64,000 nucleotides of DNA, taken from NCBI GenBank assembly GCA_002205965.3, contig NADL03000758.1, positions 806,001-870,000 of the forward strand, read 5' to 3'. This DNA is from Kappaphycus alvarezii (taxonomy: Eukaryota; Rhodophyta; Florideophyceae; Gigartinales; Solieriaceae). Both the position numbers and the translations under genes were made by a program. Shown in pieces: positions 49,011 to 61,599 of this stretch (position 1 is its first letter; every line of letters begins with the position of its first letter). The notes beneath the pieces were generated by a model. It had not been told where the DNA came from. It did not search any database and saw only the letters and a list, made by a program, of their open reading frames with translations.

Positions 49011-52000
49011 TGCCCCGCATTAGAATTCATGCTGTTACCGCCACCAGCCATGGCCGCCACACCGGCGTTCCCCCTTTCCGCTGACCCTTGCGCTACTCCA
49101 CGACTGCGCATTTCGTTTCCAGCGAGGTCACCCGTCCCAAGTCTCCCTTGTGCCGGGCTCACCGAATCCGATGCCACACTTGCCCTCGGAGTTCCCATCG
49201 GCACTTGGGCCGGAGACGTCCCCCATCACGCTCGTCCTGGAGTCCCAACCTGTGGCCCAAATTGCGATCCCGGTGCCCCCGCAGTTGTTCCCATCAGTCC
49301 TCCCATTCCAGCTGCCTGGGCTGCAGAGCTCATGTCTACTCCTGGAACTGCCCCAAGTCCATTTGCCCCAAGTCCATTTGCCCCCATAAGATTTGACATG
49401 GACCCCCAGATGGGGAATCTTGGGTGACTCCGGGGGCTTGGTTCATACAGGATTCAGAGCAGACCTTTGTGATAGCGCCTCAAAGGCGATTTGAAGCCCC
49501 GCAGGTGGTAAGTTTGCTAGCTGGGCAGCAGATACACCAAAGTTCATTGCAAGACTTGCCCATGTGTTTCCAGAAGCACCCAATAGACCAGATGGCCCAT
49601 TGCCAGCGTTCCCAAGCGTTTGCATCATTGCCAAGTCGGGAGTTTGAAGGTTTGCCATCCCAGGAAACCCAGATTCCTGCGGGTTCCTCGGCGCAAAGTT
49701 GTTTTGTTGCAAAACCCAGCATTGACAGGCATGGCAGCTCCACCAGCGACGTTTGCACCCCCAATCATGTTCAATTTGCTGCAGCGTTCTGCATATTCCC
49801 GATGTTCCCACGTCTCGCAGCTGCCGCTTGGAGAGCGGCCTGCGGAAATACCGGCAGTTCCCTGCACCCCTGCGTTTCCAACGTAGGGCATTTGCTGTAC
49901 TGCATCTCCGGGCTTGTTCATACCGATAGCAGACATTCCTTCAGGATGTACCCCAACTGGAAGCATAGGCGTATTTCGACCTACAGCGAGTGGCTTTCCA
50001 TTGGGATGCGCAGCGGCGGCCGCCGCCTCTGCGGCCGCCGCTGCAGCTGCAGCCACCTGGGAAGGATTGCGTTGGTTTGACATTTGATGGTGCTTCTTTG
50101 CCATGGCTGCTCGAGAAACTTGTTGATTCTGCTGAACCACAGCCGCAGACTGGCTCAGGTTTTGAGGAACGACCGGTGGAGTGCTTCCAGTAACTAGCGC
50201 GTTCGAGCCTTCCATGGCAGCGGCGGCTGCGACAGCGGCAGCAGCAGCTGCATTCAACTGTTGTTGAGATGGCTTAGCCTTGTTTCGCTTCTTGGCTCTT
50301 CGACCAGGCTTACTCGTATCTTGCTGCCCTCCGTCGCATTCGTTGCAGCAGTAACTGTAGATCGAGTGTCAGTGCTAACGACATCTGGAGCCGTGCTACC
50401 ACGTGCCATGGATTTCCAGAGGCTGGAGATGAGGTTGATGGCAAACCTGTAACTCCAATGGACCCTGCGAGATCACTGAACTGACTAGCAGTTCGTTCCG
50501 TCGCAGGTCTCTTCCTTGTTTTGCTCCGAGAAGCAGTAGTGGAGGAGCGCTTCCGGTTTCCTTTCGAAGTAGTGCTTCCTGGGTCTGTTGTGGATGACGC
50601 AGTACCAGGTGAGGCCTGGGCTCGTCCTCCAGTGCCAGAAATCATACGATTTGCATCGCCGCATGCATAGCACTTCCAACAGGCATCCCCGGCACCACCA
50701 GAATTCTGCACGGCCGCCGCAGTTGTCATCATTTGTGGATTCATCTGATTCGCACGTGATGCTGCCACCGCTGCGGCTGCAGCTGCAGCTGCAGCCGCTG
50801 CATTCACAGCATTATGTTGTTGGCAACCCAGCTGGTGGATGCATTTGTTGGTGTCGAAGTGGAGGAGCCATTGCCACAGGTGCAGTACCACTCGCTGCCG
50901 CAGTGTCATCCTTCTTTGAATGTCTCATGTTGTTTGCTTGCGTACCATTCTCAGGTCTTTCCGTGACCGGCTGAGTAACGGCAGGAAGCAGTTCATACCG
51001 CTCTAGATCCAAAGAGGGGACGCGAGCCCACCGACCTCCTAATGGTGACTCACTCGACCACCTTGAAGCCCAAGGGGCCGCGGCATTCATGGCAACTTGA
51101 GAATCTGACTTTTGCTGAGTATTCTCGGCAGCCAGCAACCCAGAAACGATACATCGACGGAGAGGGGCCCAAGGCGGCAGTGGACGACCGGTCACCAGAT
51201 CGAAGGGGCACCATTCACCCCTCCGATTTAGATCACGATCTGCCGCTGCGCCCCTGTTATTGCTTGCGTTGTCCTCATTAATTCTCCGGCATGACATCAC
51301 GAAGCCTGCTCCCACAGCAGACCCGTGAAGTCCGAGGGCCTGTTCACACTTTTCAACGTTAAGCTTCGGCGACTCCCTCACGATTTGAGTGACATGGGCA
51401 TGTCTACTTAATGCGGACGCTGTGCTCGCTATGCGCTCCACATTTTTTGCGGACATGCCATCGTTGCTTCGCGAGACGTCCATGATCCCATATGTGCCAT
51501 GGCATCTCCAACGTCCCAAGCCATTGAAACGTCCCAAATGCGGAGACAATATGTGCACTTTGGGCCCTGCGGAAACGATAATACCTGGGGTCCGCCTCCG
51601 GTTCTCCGTATTCATCCTCCAAAGCCAACAAAATTGCAGCAGCCAAGCATGACTGTCGCAAGCATCTGATGAGATCTACGTCGTAGGCGATGCCTCGGCT
51701 CGTGGCCATCTTAGGACTCATGGTTGGTGAGCTCATTACACTTGGCAGACAAGCCCAGTGCCCCAGAGCCCCTTTCCCACCACTCTGCATTAGAACGATC
51801 GCACACCGTTGTAGCCATACTACACACATAACCAAAATCCAGTCTGCCAGCGGCGCCGCCGCCAACTGCTGAATTGGGACCCTCCCTGCGTTGTATACTG
51901 CGTCAAAATTTTCTGCACGGCATCAGGAGAAACACACTGTTTTGCTTCCTTCTCTTGCATCATGAGTTTGACTTTGACGTTGTCCGGAGCTGAATGCCGA

Positions 52001-53582
52001 ATGGCATCCGTTGCTAATTCCAATAACTTCCGTGCAGCGTTGCACGCAAAGTCCCCAGAGTCTGCAATGCCTTCCATCGTTGCTTTCAAGTTTGTGAGCT
52101 GTGCCAGGGTAGGAACTACGTTTTGGTTTTGACTCTGTGCTGATTTCACCATAGCCCCAATCGTTTTAGCGACTACACTGGCTGCCGAGGGCCCATCCAT
52201 TGCACTGACGCAATCACGTCCCAGCCGCCAGTCAAACCGTCCGGCGAGGTAGTGATCAAAAGCTTTTTTGTGACGTCTTTGGCAGTTGACATGACTACCT
52301 GGCCAGCGCCAGCCGCAATCCGCCCCAACAAAGACTTTGCATCGACTCTTCCTTCACCATTCAACGCAACTATTGCAGCACTCCCAGGGCTAATACAAAC
52401 TCCCCAGTATGGACTGCCTTCTCCTGTCTGAGCCTTACTGTCTGCCAAACTATGGCCGCCTATGACTTTGAGCTTGTCCGCGTCCCACACAAGCAATCCG
52501 ACCGAAGAGCTCGTCACCATCGTATTTCCGTCCGGTGCCACCTCCGTAGCGTAGACTTTTCTTTTCCGACACAATTCCAAGGCTCTCGTGGTCGAATTCA
52601 TACTGAATTCGCCTCCTCCAAACTCAGACCCACCTCCAACCAAGCTCTTCTCTATGCGGATTCAGTCTCTCTTTCCAGATTCCCCTTAGCGTGCAAGACC
52701 CAACCATTATCACCTCCTGACCTTTGGTTCTTCCACCTGCATATAACGCCCCTATCGCCTACAGCATATAACACTCCGCTTTTTGGGACACACTTGACGG
52801 ACACGCACTCTCCATCCTCGACAATGTCCATTTCGACGCTACTGACACTCTTAACTTCATATCCGGTGCCAGTCCGCGGAACTACTAGCTGCCAAACCTT
52901 CAGTAGTCTTGGTTGGGCTGCGGCTACAGTTACCAAAACGACAGTACTTCCATCTAGGCCACCCCCTGAGACCGTAGCACATCTTATTTGGCCGCCAAAT
53001 AGTTCCGCAGCTTCTGAATTCTTGCGCGGCAACCTGGTGACGCCTCCATCTCCCTTGACAGGTTCGTAACCCTTCCTCTCCCTCTCCCTTCTGGTGGCTC
53101 CGTGCAAGTAGTTTCCTGTCCTCTTATTTGCCTCATTGAAAAGGCAAATCTGGTACATTCCATACCTCTACACCTCCTTGAGCTAGCACTGCTACCAAGC
53201 TATTTCCATCAGGGGTCCAACCCAAGGCAGCTGCAACACAATGAGCGTCTATAACAGCACCTGTTGTCCATACGTTAACGCGTCGATCCTTTGCAACCCA
53301 CAACGTTATCCTTCCTGCGGCATCAGCCACTACCAACATGGAGGGTTTGGAGGGAATATGGCGCCACAATAAATGGCGGGCAGGTGCACGTTTAGGACCT
53401 ACAAGAAGAGCGACTTCCCCAGGAGCATCGAGATGGAAGACGGAGACCGCACCGCAGCCAGATACACATGCAAGAAGATCCTCATGGGGACACCACGCAA
53501 TCGTTGAAAACCCGAGGCGGGTCGGTCTTGGAGAGATTGGGGAGAGAGGACGCGAGACTTGGGCCGAGTAAAGAGGTCTCAT
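48495..53582 (-). CDS. MED16: Mediator tail subunit MED16-like, with apparent C-terminal ACID/SPOC-like domain
   Basis: From the ATG at 53582 the protein has an N-terminal WD40 propeller (LGFSTIAWCPHEDLLACVSG; MLVVADAAGRITLWVA; ALGWTPDGNSLVAVLAQGGV; GDRGVICRW). A helical region follows (LKATMEGIADSGDFACNAAR; KLLELATDAIRHSAPDNVKV). The diagnostic MED16 end is near 51000: WASRWSSESPLGGRWARVP, compare W-x-x-RW...CGG-x-W-x-RV. Reading on without a clear gene boundary come Ala runs, a Cys/Lys-rich patch, Gln/Met/Gly-rich linkers (to about 49100) and finally an ACID/SPOC-like domain. MED16 links activators to RNA polymerase II through the Mediator tail. About ten frame changes occur; several checked ones (53145, 52195) sit at T or A runs. 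Two adjacent genes remain possible, with a break near 50.8 kb. Confidence 0.62.
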
Positions 53583-53730
53583 TCGATGAGGGAAGGGGGC
53601 TTGAAGAAGCGCATCTTCGGTTTGAGTGGGACGAGGTGAGGACCACTGCGACGAGGAGGGGGTTGTAAAGAGATTATAAATACACGGAACTTCAGAAAAG
53701 CAACGACTCACTTTTAAGTAGTGCTGTGCT

Positions 53731-53970
53731 AATGTACAGTATGTGTTGTACTGTACAATGCTGGCATGCAGTACAGCACGGTACAATATAATTTATGTAC
53801 AGTACTGCACAATACTGTTCTGTCCTTCCGCAGCCATTTTGATCAAGGCTGTCAGTGAATCTTACTGTACGCAGGCATACATAGGGGCCATGATGGGCAT
53901 ATTGCAATGCCTGGTGAGAGTACAGTACTGTACAGTACAGCGCAAATGTACAGTACTGTACAATTCTGTA
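53731..53970. repeat. TACTGTAC palindromic motif cluster upstream of MED16
   Basis: It includes ATGTACAGTATGTGTTGTAC, ATGTACAGTACTGCACAATA and, at 53918-53965, repeated CAGTACTGTACAGTAC. It begins about 150 bp upstream of the MED16 start. Confidence 0.7.
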
Positions 53971-54625
53971 CATTGCTCTCTACGGACGCTTTCATCACTT
54001 CATATAGTACGTAATCATAGAACATCTGGCCTCACTTATTTCCAATTATAGACTACTCACTTTTTCCCCTCCTAATCATCGTGCATAACTATTACATTGT
54101 TGAGCAGTGCTCGTCAAACAAGCCGCAAGTCTTCGAATTTCTGTAAATCAAAATACAAAGCCACTGTCAAAAATTTTGATGGAAATTTTGGGTTAATTAA
54201 TGTACGGATGATGTGGTCGGTTTGCGAGAAATGCTGCTAAGAAACAGGAAGGCATGTCAACCAGAGTGATCCGGTGCTAGAGGTGGGGAATCTCTTAACT
54301 TGTCACAAACCTGCACCATGCAGGGGCTTGACTAGACTGAAAGACATCTCCACGCGACGGCTAAACCATGCACCCACTCTTAACAAAAAGGAAAAGGGAA
54401 CCAGAGGAAATTCCACCATCTGAAACGTGAGAAAGGCAGCTGAAGATCTTTAGCAGGCAATATCGTCGGATCTTGCAGTCGACACCCGTAATACTAATGC
54501 CGTAAAGCTTGATGTTCAAGTTTAAGCATGACGACAACCACAACAAAGAAAACTCGGACGAATGAACTTGGACTGTTGGAGCTGCGCAGACTACCGGTGC
54601 AAGGACTGCATAATTTACAATGAGG

Positions 54626-54676
54626 CTGTACTGCACTGCACGTAAAAGTACAGTACAGTATTGTATAATACTGTTC
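54626..54676. repeat. TACTGTAC-type motif cluster
   Basis: GCTGTACTGCACTGCACGTA, then AAAGTACAGTACAGTATTGT. A weaker relative of the cluster at 53731. Confidence 0.55.
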
Positions 54677-55032
54677 GTCTGAAAATCATCTGTAAAACTC
54701 CCGGTATTCAGCCCTCCCGCACTTACAGTACTCTCACAGTAAACACACCCCCTATTCTCCGTATTGAATGTATTATCCTGTACACTTTGTCTTGAATGTA
54801 AAGCGTGACAGATTTGTTTTCTCCATCAAGGCTGACCTGTTGCTGGTGCCAGCATTATCTACAATGCAAATACACTGCAGCACTGCAGCTGACGCGAGCC
54901 TCTTCAATCGACTCCTGGAGAGGTCAAGCCTCCCAATCCACCCCTCCCCACGGCAGTCGCAGTGGCCAGCGTCACAGCGTTACACAAATGGCTCTAGTCC
55001 CGCCGAGCGCAAATTGCCTGGTACCAAATCCC

Positions 55033-55320
55033 TCAGTCCTTCAAGCTGCCCGGACGCCCACGCCCCGTCTCCGCGGTGCTCTTACCAAACCAGACGGTCC
55101 CTGCAATTTCCTCAGCGCCGTCCCAGACTGTACCTGCTCCCCGCACAACAGCCTTTATGTACGACCCGAAAGTTCTAGCCGCCTCGCCAAGCAATACGCT
55201 ATCAATCTGAAGCGGGGTGCAGCGGGACGTATAACACCGGCCATCGGGAGGGGGAGGAATGGGATGCAGCGTTGTTGAGATGGCCGCCCTTTCTCCGCAC
55301 ACGCAGCATACTGGTGGCAT
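55033..55320 (-). CDS. Small hypothetical protein with N-terminal Cys motif
   Basis: A true ATG at 55320 opens MPPVCCVCGERAAISTTLHP. It continues with Cys at about residues 29 and 34, then a helix-like stretch (QIDSVLLGEAARTFGSYIKA; GAGTVWDGAEEIAGTVWFG) and a basic end; 95 residues. The composition looks protein-like, and the antisense frames are Ser/Pro-rich shadows. I recognise no family; the CxxC pair could bind a metal. The 3' end may be set by a frame error, as elsewhere in this window. Confidence 0.4.
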   Translation of the reverse strand: MPPVCCVCGERAAISTTLHPIPPPPDGRCYTSRCTPLQIDSVLLGEAARTFGSYIKAVVRGAGTVWDGAEEIAGTVWFGKSTAETGRGRPGSLKD

Positions 55321-55589
55321 AATATCCGGTAGCTTTTAAGTCTAAGGTGTTTACTCGGTGCAATTACCTGAGAAACCTTTGAGATAGCAAAGTCATGCTA
55401 GCTCAACTGTGACAAAGCTTTCCACTCGCAAGCCGCCGAGTTGCATTTTCAGCAACGCGGGGTGCAAACTCTTCGATAAACAGCAATGTTCCGGGAGAAG
55501 GAGCACCAAGAGAGACTAAAACCAGGGGTCAAAATCGGAATTACGGGTCACGGGAGGGAACGTAGGCGGCAGCACCGCCGGCAACTTGG

Positions 55590-58560
55590 TTAGCTCTTGT
55601 GAGGAGGACTGCTTAAATGGGACGTATCAGCAACGTCGCACGCGATGGGCCGGTCCAGGAGGCTGTCAAGGATCAAAAGGGGCTTGCACAAGGACGTCGG
55701 CTGGTCTGTAGTTCGTATCGGGGACGAGATTCTGAACTTCAAATTGATAATCGAGGCGGCGGCGAGGAAGACGTGCCACGCAAACACGTTGCGGGCGGAA
55801 TTGTGGCGGTGAATGAGTCCAAACTCCGAGACGCAGCGGTCAGTGTCACTGGTGTGGTCACGGAGGACATCGAGGTCCTGCTGGCAATGGCGACATTTCA
55901 AGGGCAACGAGTCGGTGTAGACTGGGAAACCGAGATGCCTGTGCAGCATGGGGCTCCAGTGCCCAGGCGACACCTTCGTCGCACTGGTGGTATGCGCTAG
56001 TAGGAAAGCAGTGGCAGCATTGTGACGAAAGGCCAGGCCGCGTATGCGTAGACGAGTTGCTTCCACGGCTTGACAGCTGGGACAGGGCACTCCGTTCCAT
56101 AGGTCATTGCCCAAAACACCTTTGCCGTGGCCTCCTGTTCTGCCAGATATAGATGGGATTGAAGGTTGACGGGCATGTCGACAAGGGAGGCGGAGTCAAA
56201 GGCACCCAGGTCGTTGACGGAAGGATTACCTTGAATCGGGGCACAAAAACTGAGAAGCGGCGAGCGTGCCTGGTTGACCAGGAAGGACCGGTCGCCACGA
56301 GCACGTTTCACAACCTCGGCCACGGGACGGGGTGCAGAGTAGGAGGCTCCACGTAAGCAGGCGGACAGCGTCCAGAATGCTGGCGGCGATAGCGCCGTGT
56401 AGGGAGAGACTGATCATCGAGAACTCATGGCCGCCAAGGCGGAGGGGGAGACATGCTTGCTCCCAGGCATCATTCGTTAAGGAGACGCTACGCAGCGCGA
56501 CATAGGAAGGCCGCGCATGGAGTCAAACTCGACTGCAGGCTCAGCGGCTTACAGAGGATCAGCAAGCCGAAACGAACAAACAACAAGGCATGCCGAGTCA
56601 CAGAGGCGGTGCATGTGGAAACGAGCCCGTGGGTCCCGGGCCTGTTCTCGAAGCGCCAGGATGCGGCTACAACTATGCTCCTTGCTGCGTACGTAAGATT
56701 GGTAAAAGTGGCTTCACCCGATGGCGCTCCAAAAATGTTGAAACCCACCAGAGCACTAGGAGAGCGGGAACCCGCGTGGAAGGCCGTGTGGTCCACTGAC
56801 GAATTGTGCGGCAAGGGGATGCAGGTCTTTTGACGGTTTGTAAAGCACCAGGCCATGGAGCGCGAGAGGCCACAGGGCTCGCCGAAGACCGATGAGTAAT
56901 CCAATATCGTGCTGTCAATGGCGTGCCTCTGATTCAATATAATGCCATCCTCTACCCGCCGAATGAGCCGCTGGATCGTCAAGGAGAAAAGCAGCATCCT
57001 AGTGGGGTCCGCTGCTGGGTTCCCTTAGCGCTAGAGACAGTAGTCGGCTCGTGAGTTAGACAATTAATAGTGGTTGGGAGCGACCATATGCCAAGTTTGC
57101 AAACCTAGCGACTGAGGGGGCACAGAATAGCATTATGTTCAGCATTCACTGGTTATCAACGCATTCGAAGGCGATGAGGGCATCAATTAAGACGATAGCG
57201 ACGTTGTGTCTGATGAGGCCCTTCTGAGGATGATGCGGACGTCGCGGGCGATAGCATCCATGCCAGCCTTGATGCCGTTGGCCGTTTAGAAGGTGACAAG
57301 TAAAGCACGGGAATCATCAATAGCCGAGGGGAGCAGCGTCCTCGTAATCAAGCGCCGGAGGACAGAGGTGCCGGCAATTGGACGGATCTCCCCTGGCTCG
57401 GGTTGGAGCGGGAGAAGGTTGGCAGCGCAGAGAAGAGGTAGAACCGAACCGGGGAGGTCGCCGTTTGCTATACGATTGACCAGCTTCGCCAAGCCTTCGA
57501 TGTCGGTGACACCAGCGTTGGGGCTAAGAGCGGTCTTGGTAAGCAGGTGGATCCAACGCAAGGTCATCCGATCTGGTCCCGCCCTGGTGTCACGCGGGAT
57601 GCGACGAGAAGCCCGCGCAACGGCGGCTTCCTTGAGTTGCACGGGTGATAGGAAGCGGTCCTCTGGCAGCGTGGTAATGGGCGGCAGCGGAGACGAGTGG
57701 AGGTCACGAAGTAGCTGGATGGTACCAGGCGCCTCGATGCCGGCACATGGGGCATTGTGGAGTGTACGCATAGTCTTGCTCTAGCGAGCATTTGCACAAG
57801 GGGCTTTAGCCCGCCAAGAAAGTTCGGGGTTAGAGAGCGGAGCAGGAGCGCGAGCACTAGGGCGGTGATCAATGAACCATTCTGCCGGGTTGTTATACCC
57901 TTGACAGCGGTGGCCCTCAGGACACCCCATTGGGAGCCTGCGTGTGCCGGCATTAGCCGCTCCGGGAGCGCGGAGTGGTATCCTTGGACGGATCTGCACC
58001 CTTCCTCACCCGGAGGGCTGCGCCGCAGGACCGCAGTGGGCAGCATATGAATGTGCAGGAAAGCGCTGGAGATGGCAGCTTCACCACGGGCATTAGCAGC
58101 GGGTTTAACCAGCTTGAAGAGGAGGAGGGCATACTAGCGGAGACATGTGGAGAGGATGTTCTGAAAGATGTCCGCCCCTCGATAAGGGGTGCGTAGGATT
58201 TCATCGAGGGTCGGCAAGGGGTAGAGGCGGCGATCTTCTTCTCACCAGAGAGGTGAGCTTGTGCATGTACTTGCAGAGGGTGTCGCGGTAGATAGGTTCA
58301 ACCTTGTAATGCTGAGCTTGAACGGCTTCTCGACGTAATTGAACGGCTTCAAGTCGCCCACGACGAATTCCAGCCACGCCCATATTTCGCGGGCGTTTTC
58401 GTAGACGACAATCCGTTTGAAAATGGCGCCGTTACATCGTTGGCGGATCGCTTCCCAGACGACGGAGTCGTAGCCTGTGTGCGCGCGTTTGATGTGGTCC
58501 AGCAGATTAGTTCATCCTTAACCAGTCTTTTCACGCGCAGTGCCGCTCTCACACCCATCT
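55590..58560 (-). mobile_element. LINE copy 4, near full-length but broken
   Basis: On the minus strand from 58560, an N-terminal region leads to AVLRRSPPGEEGCRSVQGYH and MRTLHNAPCAGIEAPGTIQL, both matching copy 3. The reverse transcriptase follows (EIRPIAGTSVLRRLITRTLL; near 57000 a QQG-type motif; MLLFSLTIQRLIRR), then GLAFRHNAATAFLLAHTTSA and RHLGFPVYTDSLPL. The zinc-like CRHCQQDLDVLRDHTSD and the C-terminal nuclease-like segment near 55700 close the order. Many frame changes are present. Domain order N-term, RT, zinc, nuclease matches copies 1-3 combined. Confidence 0.72.
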
Positions 58561-61500
58561 TTTCGGGCTTTTTGTCCAGTTTAGATTAGTGAGTGACAAT
58601 TTCTTTCGAGATCAGCGACGGTTGTTTAGACTAGGCCCCCTCCGTGGTCGTCAGGGCTTGCTGGACGTGGGCACAGGCGGGGGAGGTATGCACACATGCG
58701 ATCATCGCCGTCGGAACACTGGCAGGTATAAAAAGCCATAATTGCGAGACCCACTCTGGTCGCGGGCGGAAGAGAGCTGAATGGGGTGTGACGCTGTTAC
58801 GGGGATTCTGTTTGAGGAATTGAGCCATCTTTAGAGGTTGAGGATTTGTTCGACCCGATGGACAAAATGCGCTGTGTGCTTGCTCGCACACTAGGCAATT
58901 TTGTCCATTCTAGTATTTAATGTAAGCGTAGTCTCTACAGGATTGGGTTAGTCAGTCCTGCAGTGTACACGATAGATACTCAATGAAGTAAAGTTTCTCG
59001 TTGGTTCAACAAGGCTCTGTTTTTTCGCTCGACGCACACCTTGTCAATTGATTAAGTCACATATCAGGTCGCTCTGGGTGCAGCCAGTCATGCAATGTCA
59101 TGGCATCGTGAGCCAGACTTACACAGGAAACTTGATGGTATAACGAAAGAAGCAGTATCAAATCGAACGAGAAGAGGCCTTCCATCTATGTCAGCTTGCT
59201 CGAGACTTGAGAACTGGAAAGTTCCAGGAGCGTGACCCATTCAACGCCGATGAGACTCACTCCGTCATAAACGTGGCTAACCGTGAGGGGCTGGTCCGGT
59301 GACGGACATGTGGAGTACCCTGACGTCGTACCGGGCGCGTCGGTATGACGATGATAAATTTTATTTCCAGTGGGCACGATGCGATCTTTTTCCTACCCTT
59401 TCCCATCTTTCAAAACGAGAAGCGGAGCTATCTTAACAGGACTTAGCCTCATATCGTCCCTTAGGTGTCTTGTAGAAAATGTCCAAAAGGCAGGATTGAT
59501 CGTATCACGTTTGTTCAGTGGTTGGGCGCAGGGAGAAAGGTCAAGGTACTTCCGAATGAAGGTAAGATGGCTGCTCATGGATAGTTGTGGATTTCAACAG
59601 CTCAAAGACGAGGCAAAAGCCGCTCTCATTATCAATACGGAGATCAGGCGTTTCTCGAGGAACGCGACGGACTTAATGCAGCCAGCAGGCCCTTCATCAT
59701 CCAAAAAGATAAAAGGATCTCTAATGGAGTAGCCAACAGATACATGAAAAGGCTTGGTCTCAGAGCCATTTTTTTCTTTTCGAAGCAAAATTAGAAAAAG
59801 ATACTTCGGCGAAAAGCAAATCAGCAATAAAAGCTGGCTGCGGACCACATCCCTCTAGTACAGAATCTAATAGGGTAAAAATGGGGCTAACGGAAAAGGG
59901 AGCCACTAACTACCCGCAAGGTGAAATGCTGCATTAGAAACGTTAGCAAGCGATTGAAAGGAGTGGATGTGAAAGCTGGTGACTGTTGTAGTAGCGAGAG
60001 TCCTAAATGGACATGCCTACCTCTTCGCTTAGAGGCTAGGGAACTGATTGGAGGTTTTGGTTTGAAGTTGACTCCCAACTTTTTTCCGGGGCTTTGATTC
60101 TCTTGATTAGTACTATCTGGGCAGAACTCTTCTAAATATAACTTCTCAGTATTAAAGTAACGGTGCATATATCTCCGAAATAACTGAAAAACTGGCCCTT
60201 TCTGCAATACCAAATGTTCGAACTTGAACGTGAGTCAAGCAAGGCTCACTGATCTTGGTAGGAGTGATCGACTTGACGGCATTTCCCGGTGATGGTCGAT
60301 ATTCCTTAATTGACTCTACGCCAATAAAAGCCTGCCCCTTTCTTTTCAAACCGCAAGTAAGGGGGATTTTTCTCTCATACATTCTCTCGGAAGCTTAGTT
60401 TTGGAAGAATATAAGAATTAAAACGCTTTTGGTGCTATCTATGAAGAAAAATTCTTTGACAGCTCAGCGGTAACACTTTTTACGGGCATCGAAACACAGA
60501 AAATCACACATGCAACATTTTGAGGCCTCGGGTTAAAACCAATAAACATGAAAGACAATATATATAATGTTGCAGTAAAGTAGCGGACTGATTTGGATCT
60601 CTTAATTGACGCTGAGAGTTTGCGCACAGTCTCGTCAAATCTTCCAGATCATTGGTCCACCAAGATACTTGATATTCCACATACAGCAATCAAGATTATC
60701 ATTCCGCGCAAAAAAACGGAAGCCGAAAGTGCTACTGTATTTTAGATTATTATATGTATTGGCAGTATCCTACAATGCAGCTTTTTTGCTCGTTGGATTC
60801 ACCTCTATATGCTAGCTGAATGAAGCGTCATCAGCGCCCGCCACAATATTAGATGTACATAGACAATAAAAATACAGACCAAGTTGACTGGGTATTAGAC
60901 ACCTTATATGTTACAATAAACTGACCTCCCATCTGTAGAATTTTGAATTAGTTGGGTTTGTTGTTGTTCCGGTCAGTCACCAAGACGCCTGTGTATCCTT
61001 ATATGGAGAAAGATTGTCAAGGGCTGCTAGATAGTTACGGTGCCTGAGAAGCAAGTGAGCGTTCCGACTGGCTACTATCCTCTTGTCCAGAGATGATTTT
61101 CAGGAAGGTGCTGGCCAATAAGAAAATAGCTCCCGACTGGACTGCATAAATTTGGCTCTTCCGTGAGCTACTGTATGTACGAATAAAAGGCCATGTATTA
61201 CCCTGTACGTACGAATATTCCAACACGCACCCTCGGAAGAACAAATTTTCAGCATTCATATTTCATTGCTGCTGCTGCTTAATTAGGTGACTTTCAGTTG
61301 CTTCTCTTGGATACTAAATTTTCACGTTCCTACTGCTTTTTCGGAGTGCGTTCCTGCTAAGAGCGGAATTTCATCCATAGGAGCATTCTATGCTTGTAAA
61401 TTGAGTGGGCTTGAAATCACTTTCTGCTGCTGCTTCTTCCAAAACTGCTGCTACTTCAAGAACTGCCGCTGCCGCTTCTAATACTGCTGCTGTTGCTTCT

Positions 61501-61599
61501 AAAAGTTCTGATGCTCCTCCTATTTCTACTACTGAATCTGCTACTACTACTTATTAATATTGAATTAATCAATTCCAAGATTTAAACATCCACATTCGA
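58561..61599. other. Region without recognised genes
   Basis: Short frames on both strands show no family resemblance. At 61420-61557 a (GCT/ACT)-rich trinucleotide stretch could encode a Ser/Ala/Thr-rich tail (for example TAATSRTAAAAASNTAAVAS) ending in TAA, but no ATG or domain leads into it. Confidence 0.35.

Noticed and set aside
5741-54676. TACTGTAC clusters as a CRISPR array or telomere-like repeat
   Set aside because: No regular spacer/repeat structure, and units are palindromic, degenerate and dispersed.
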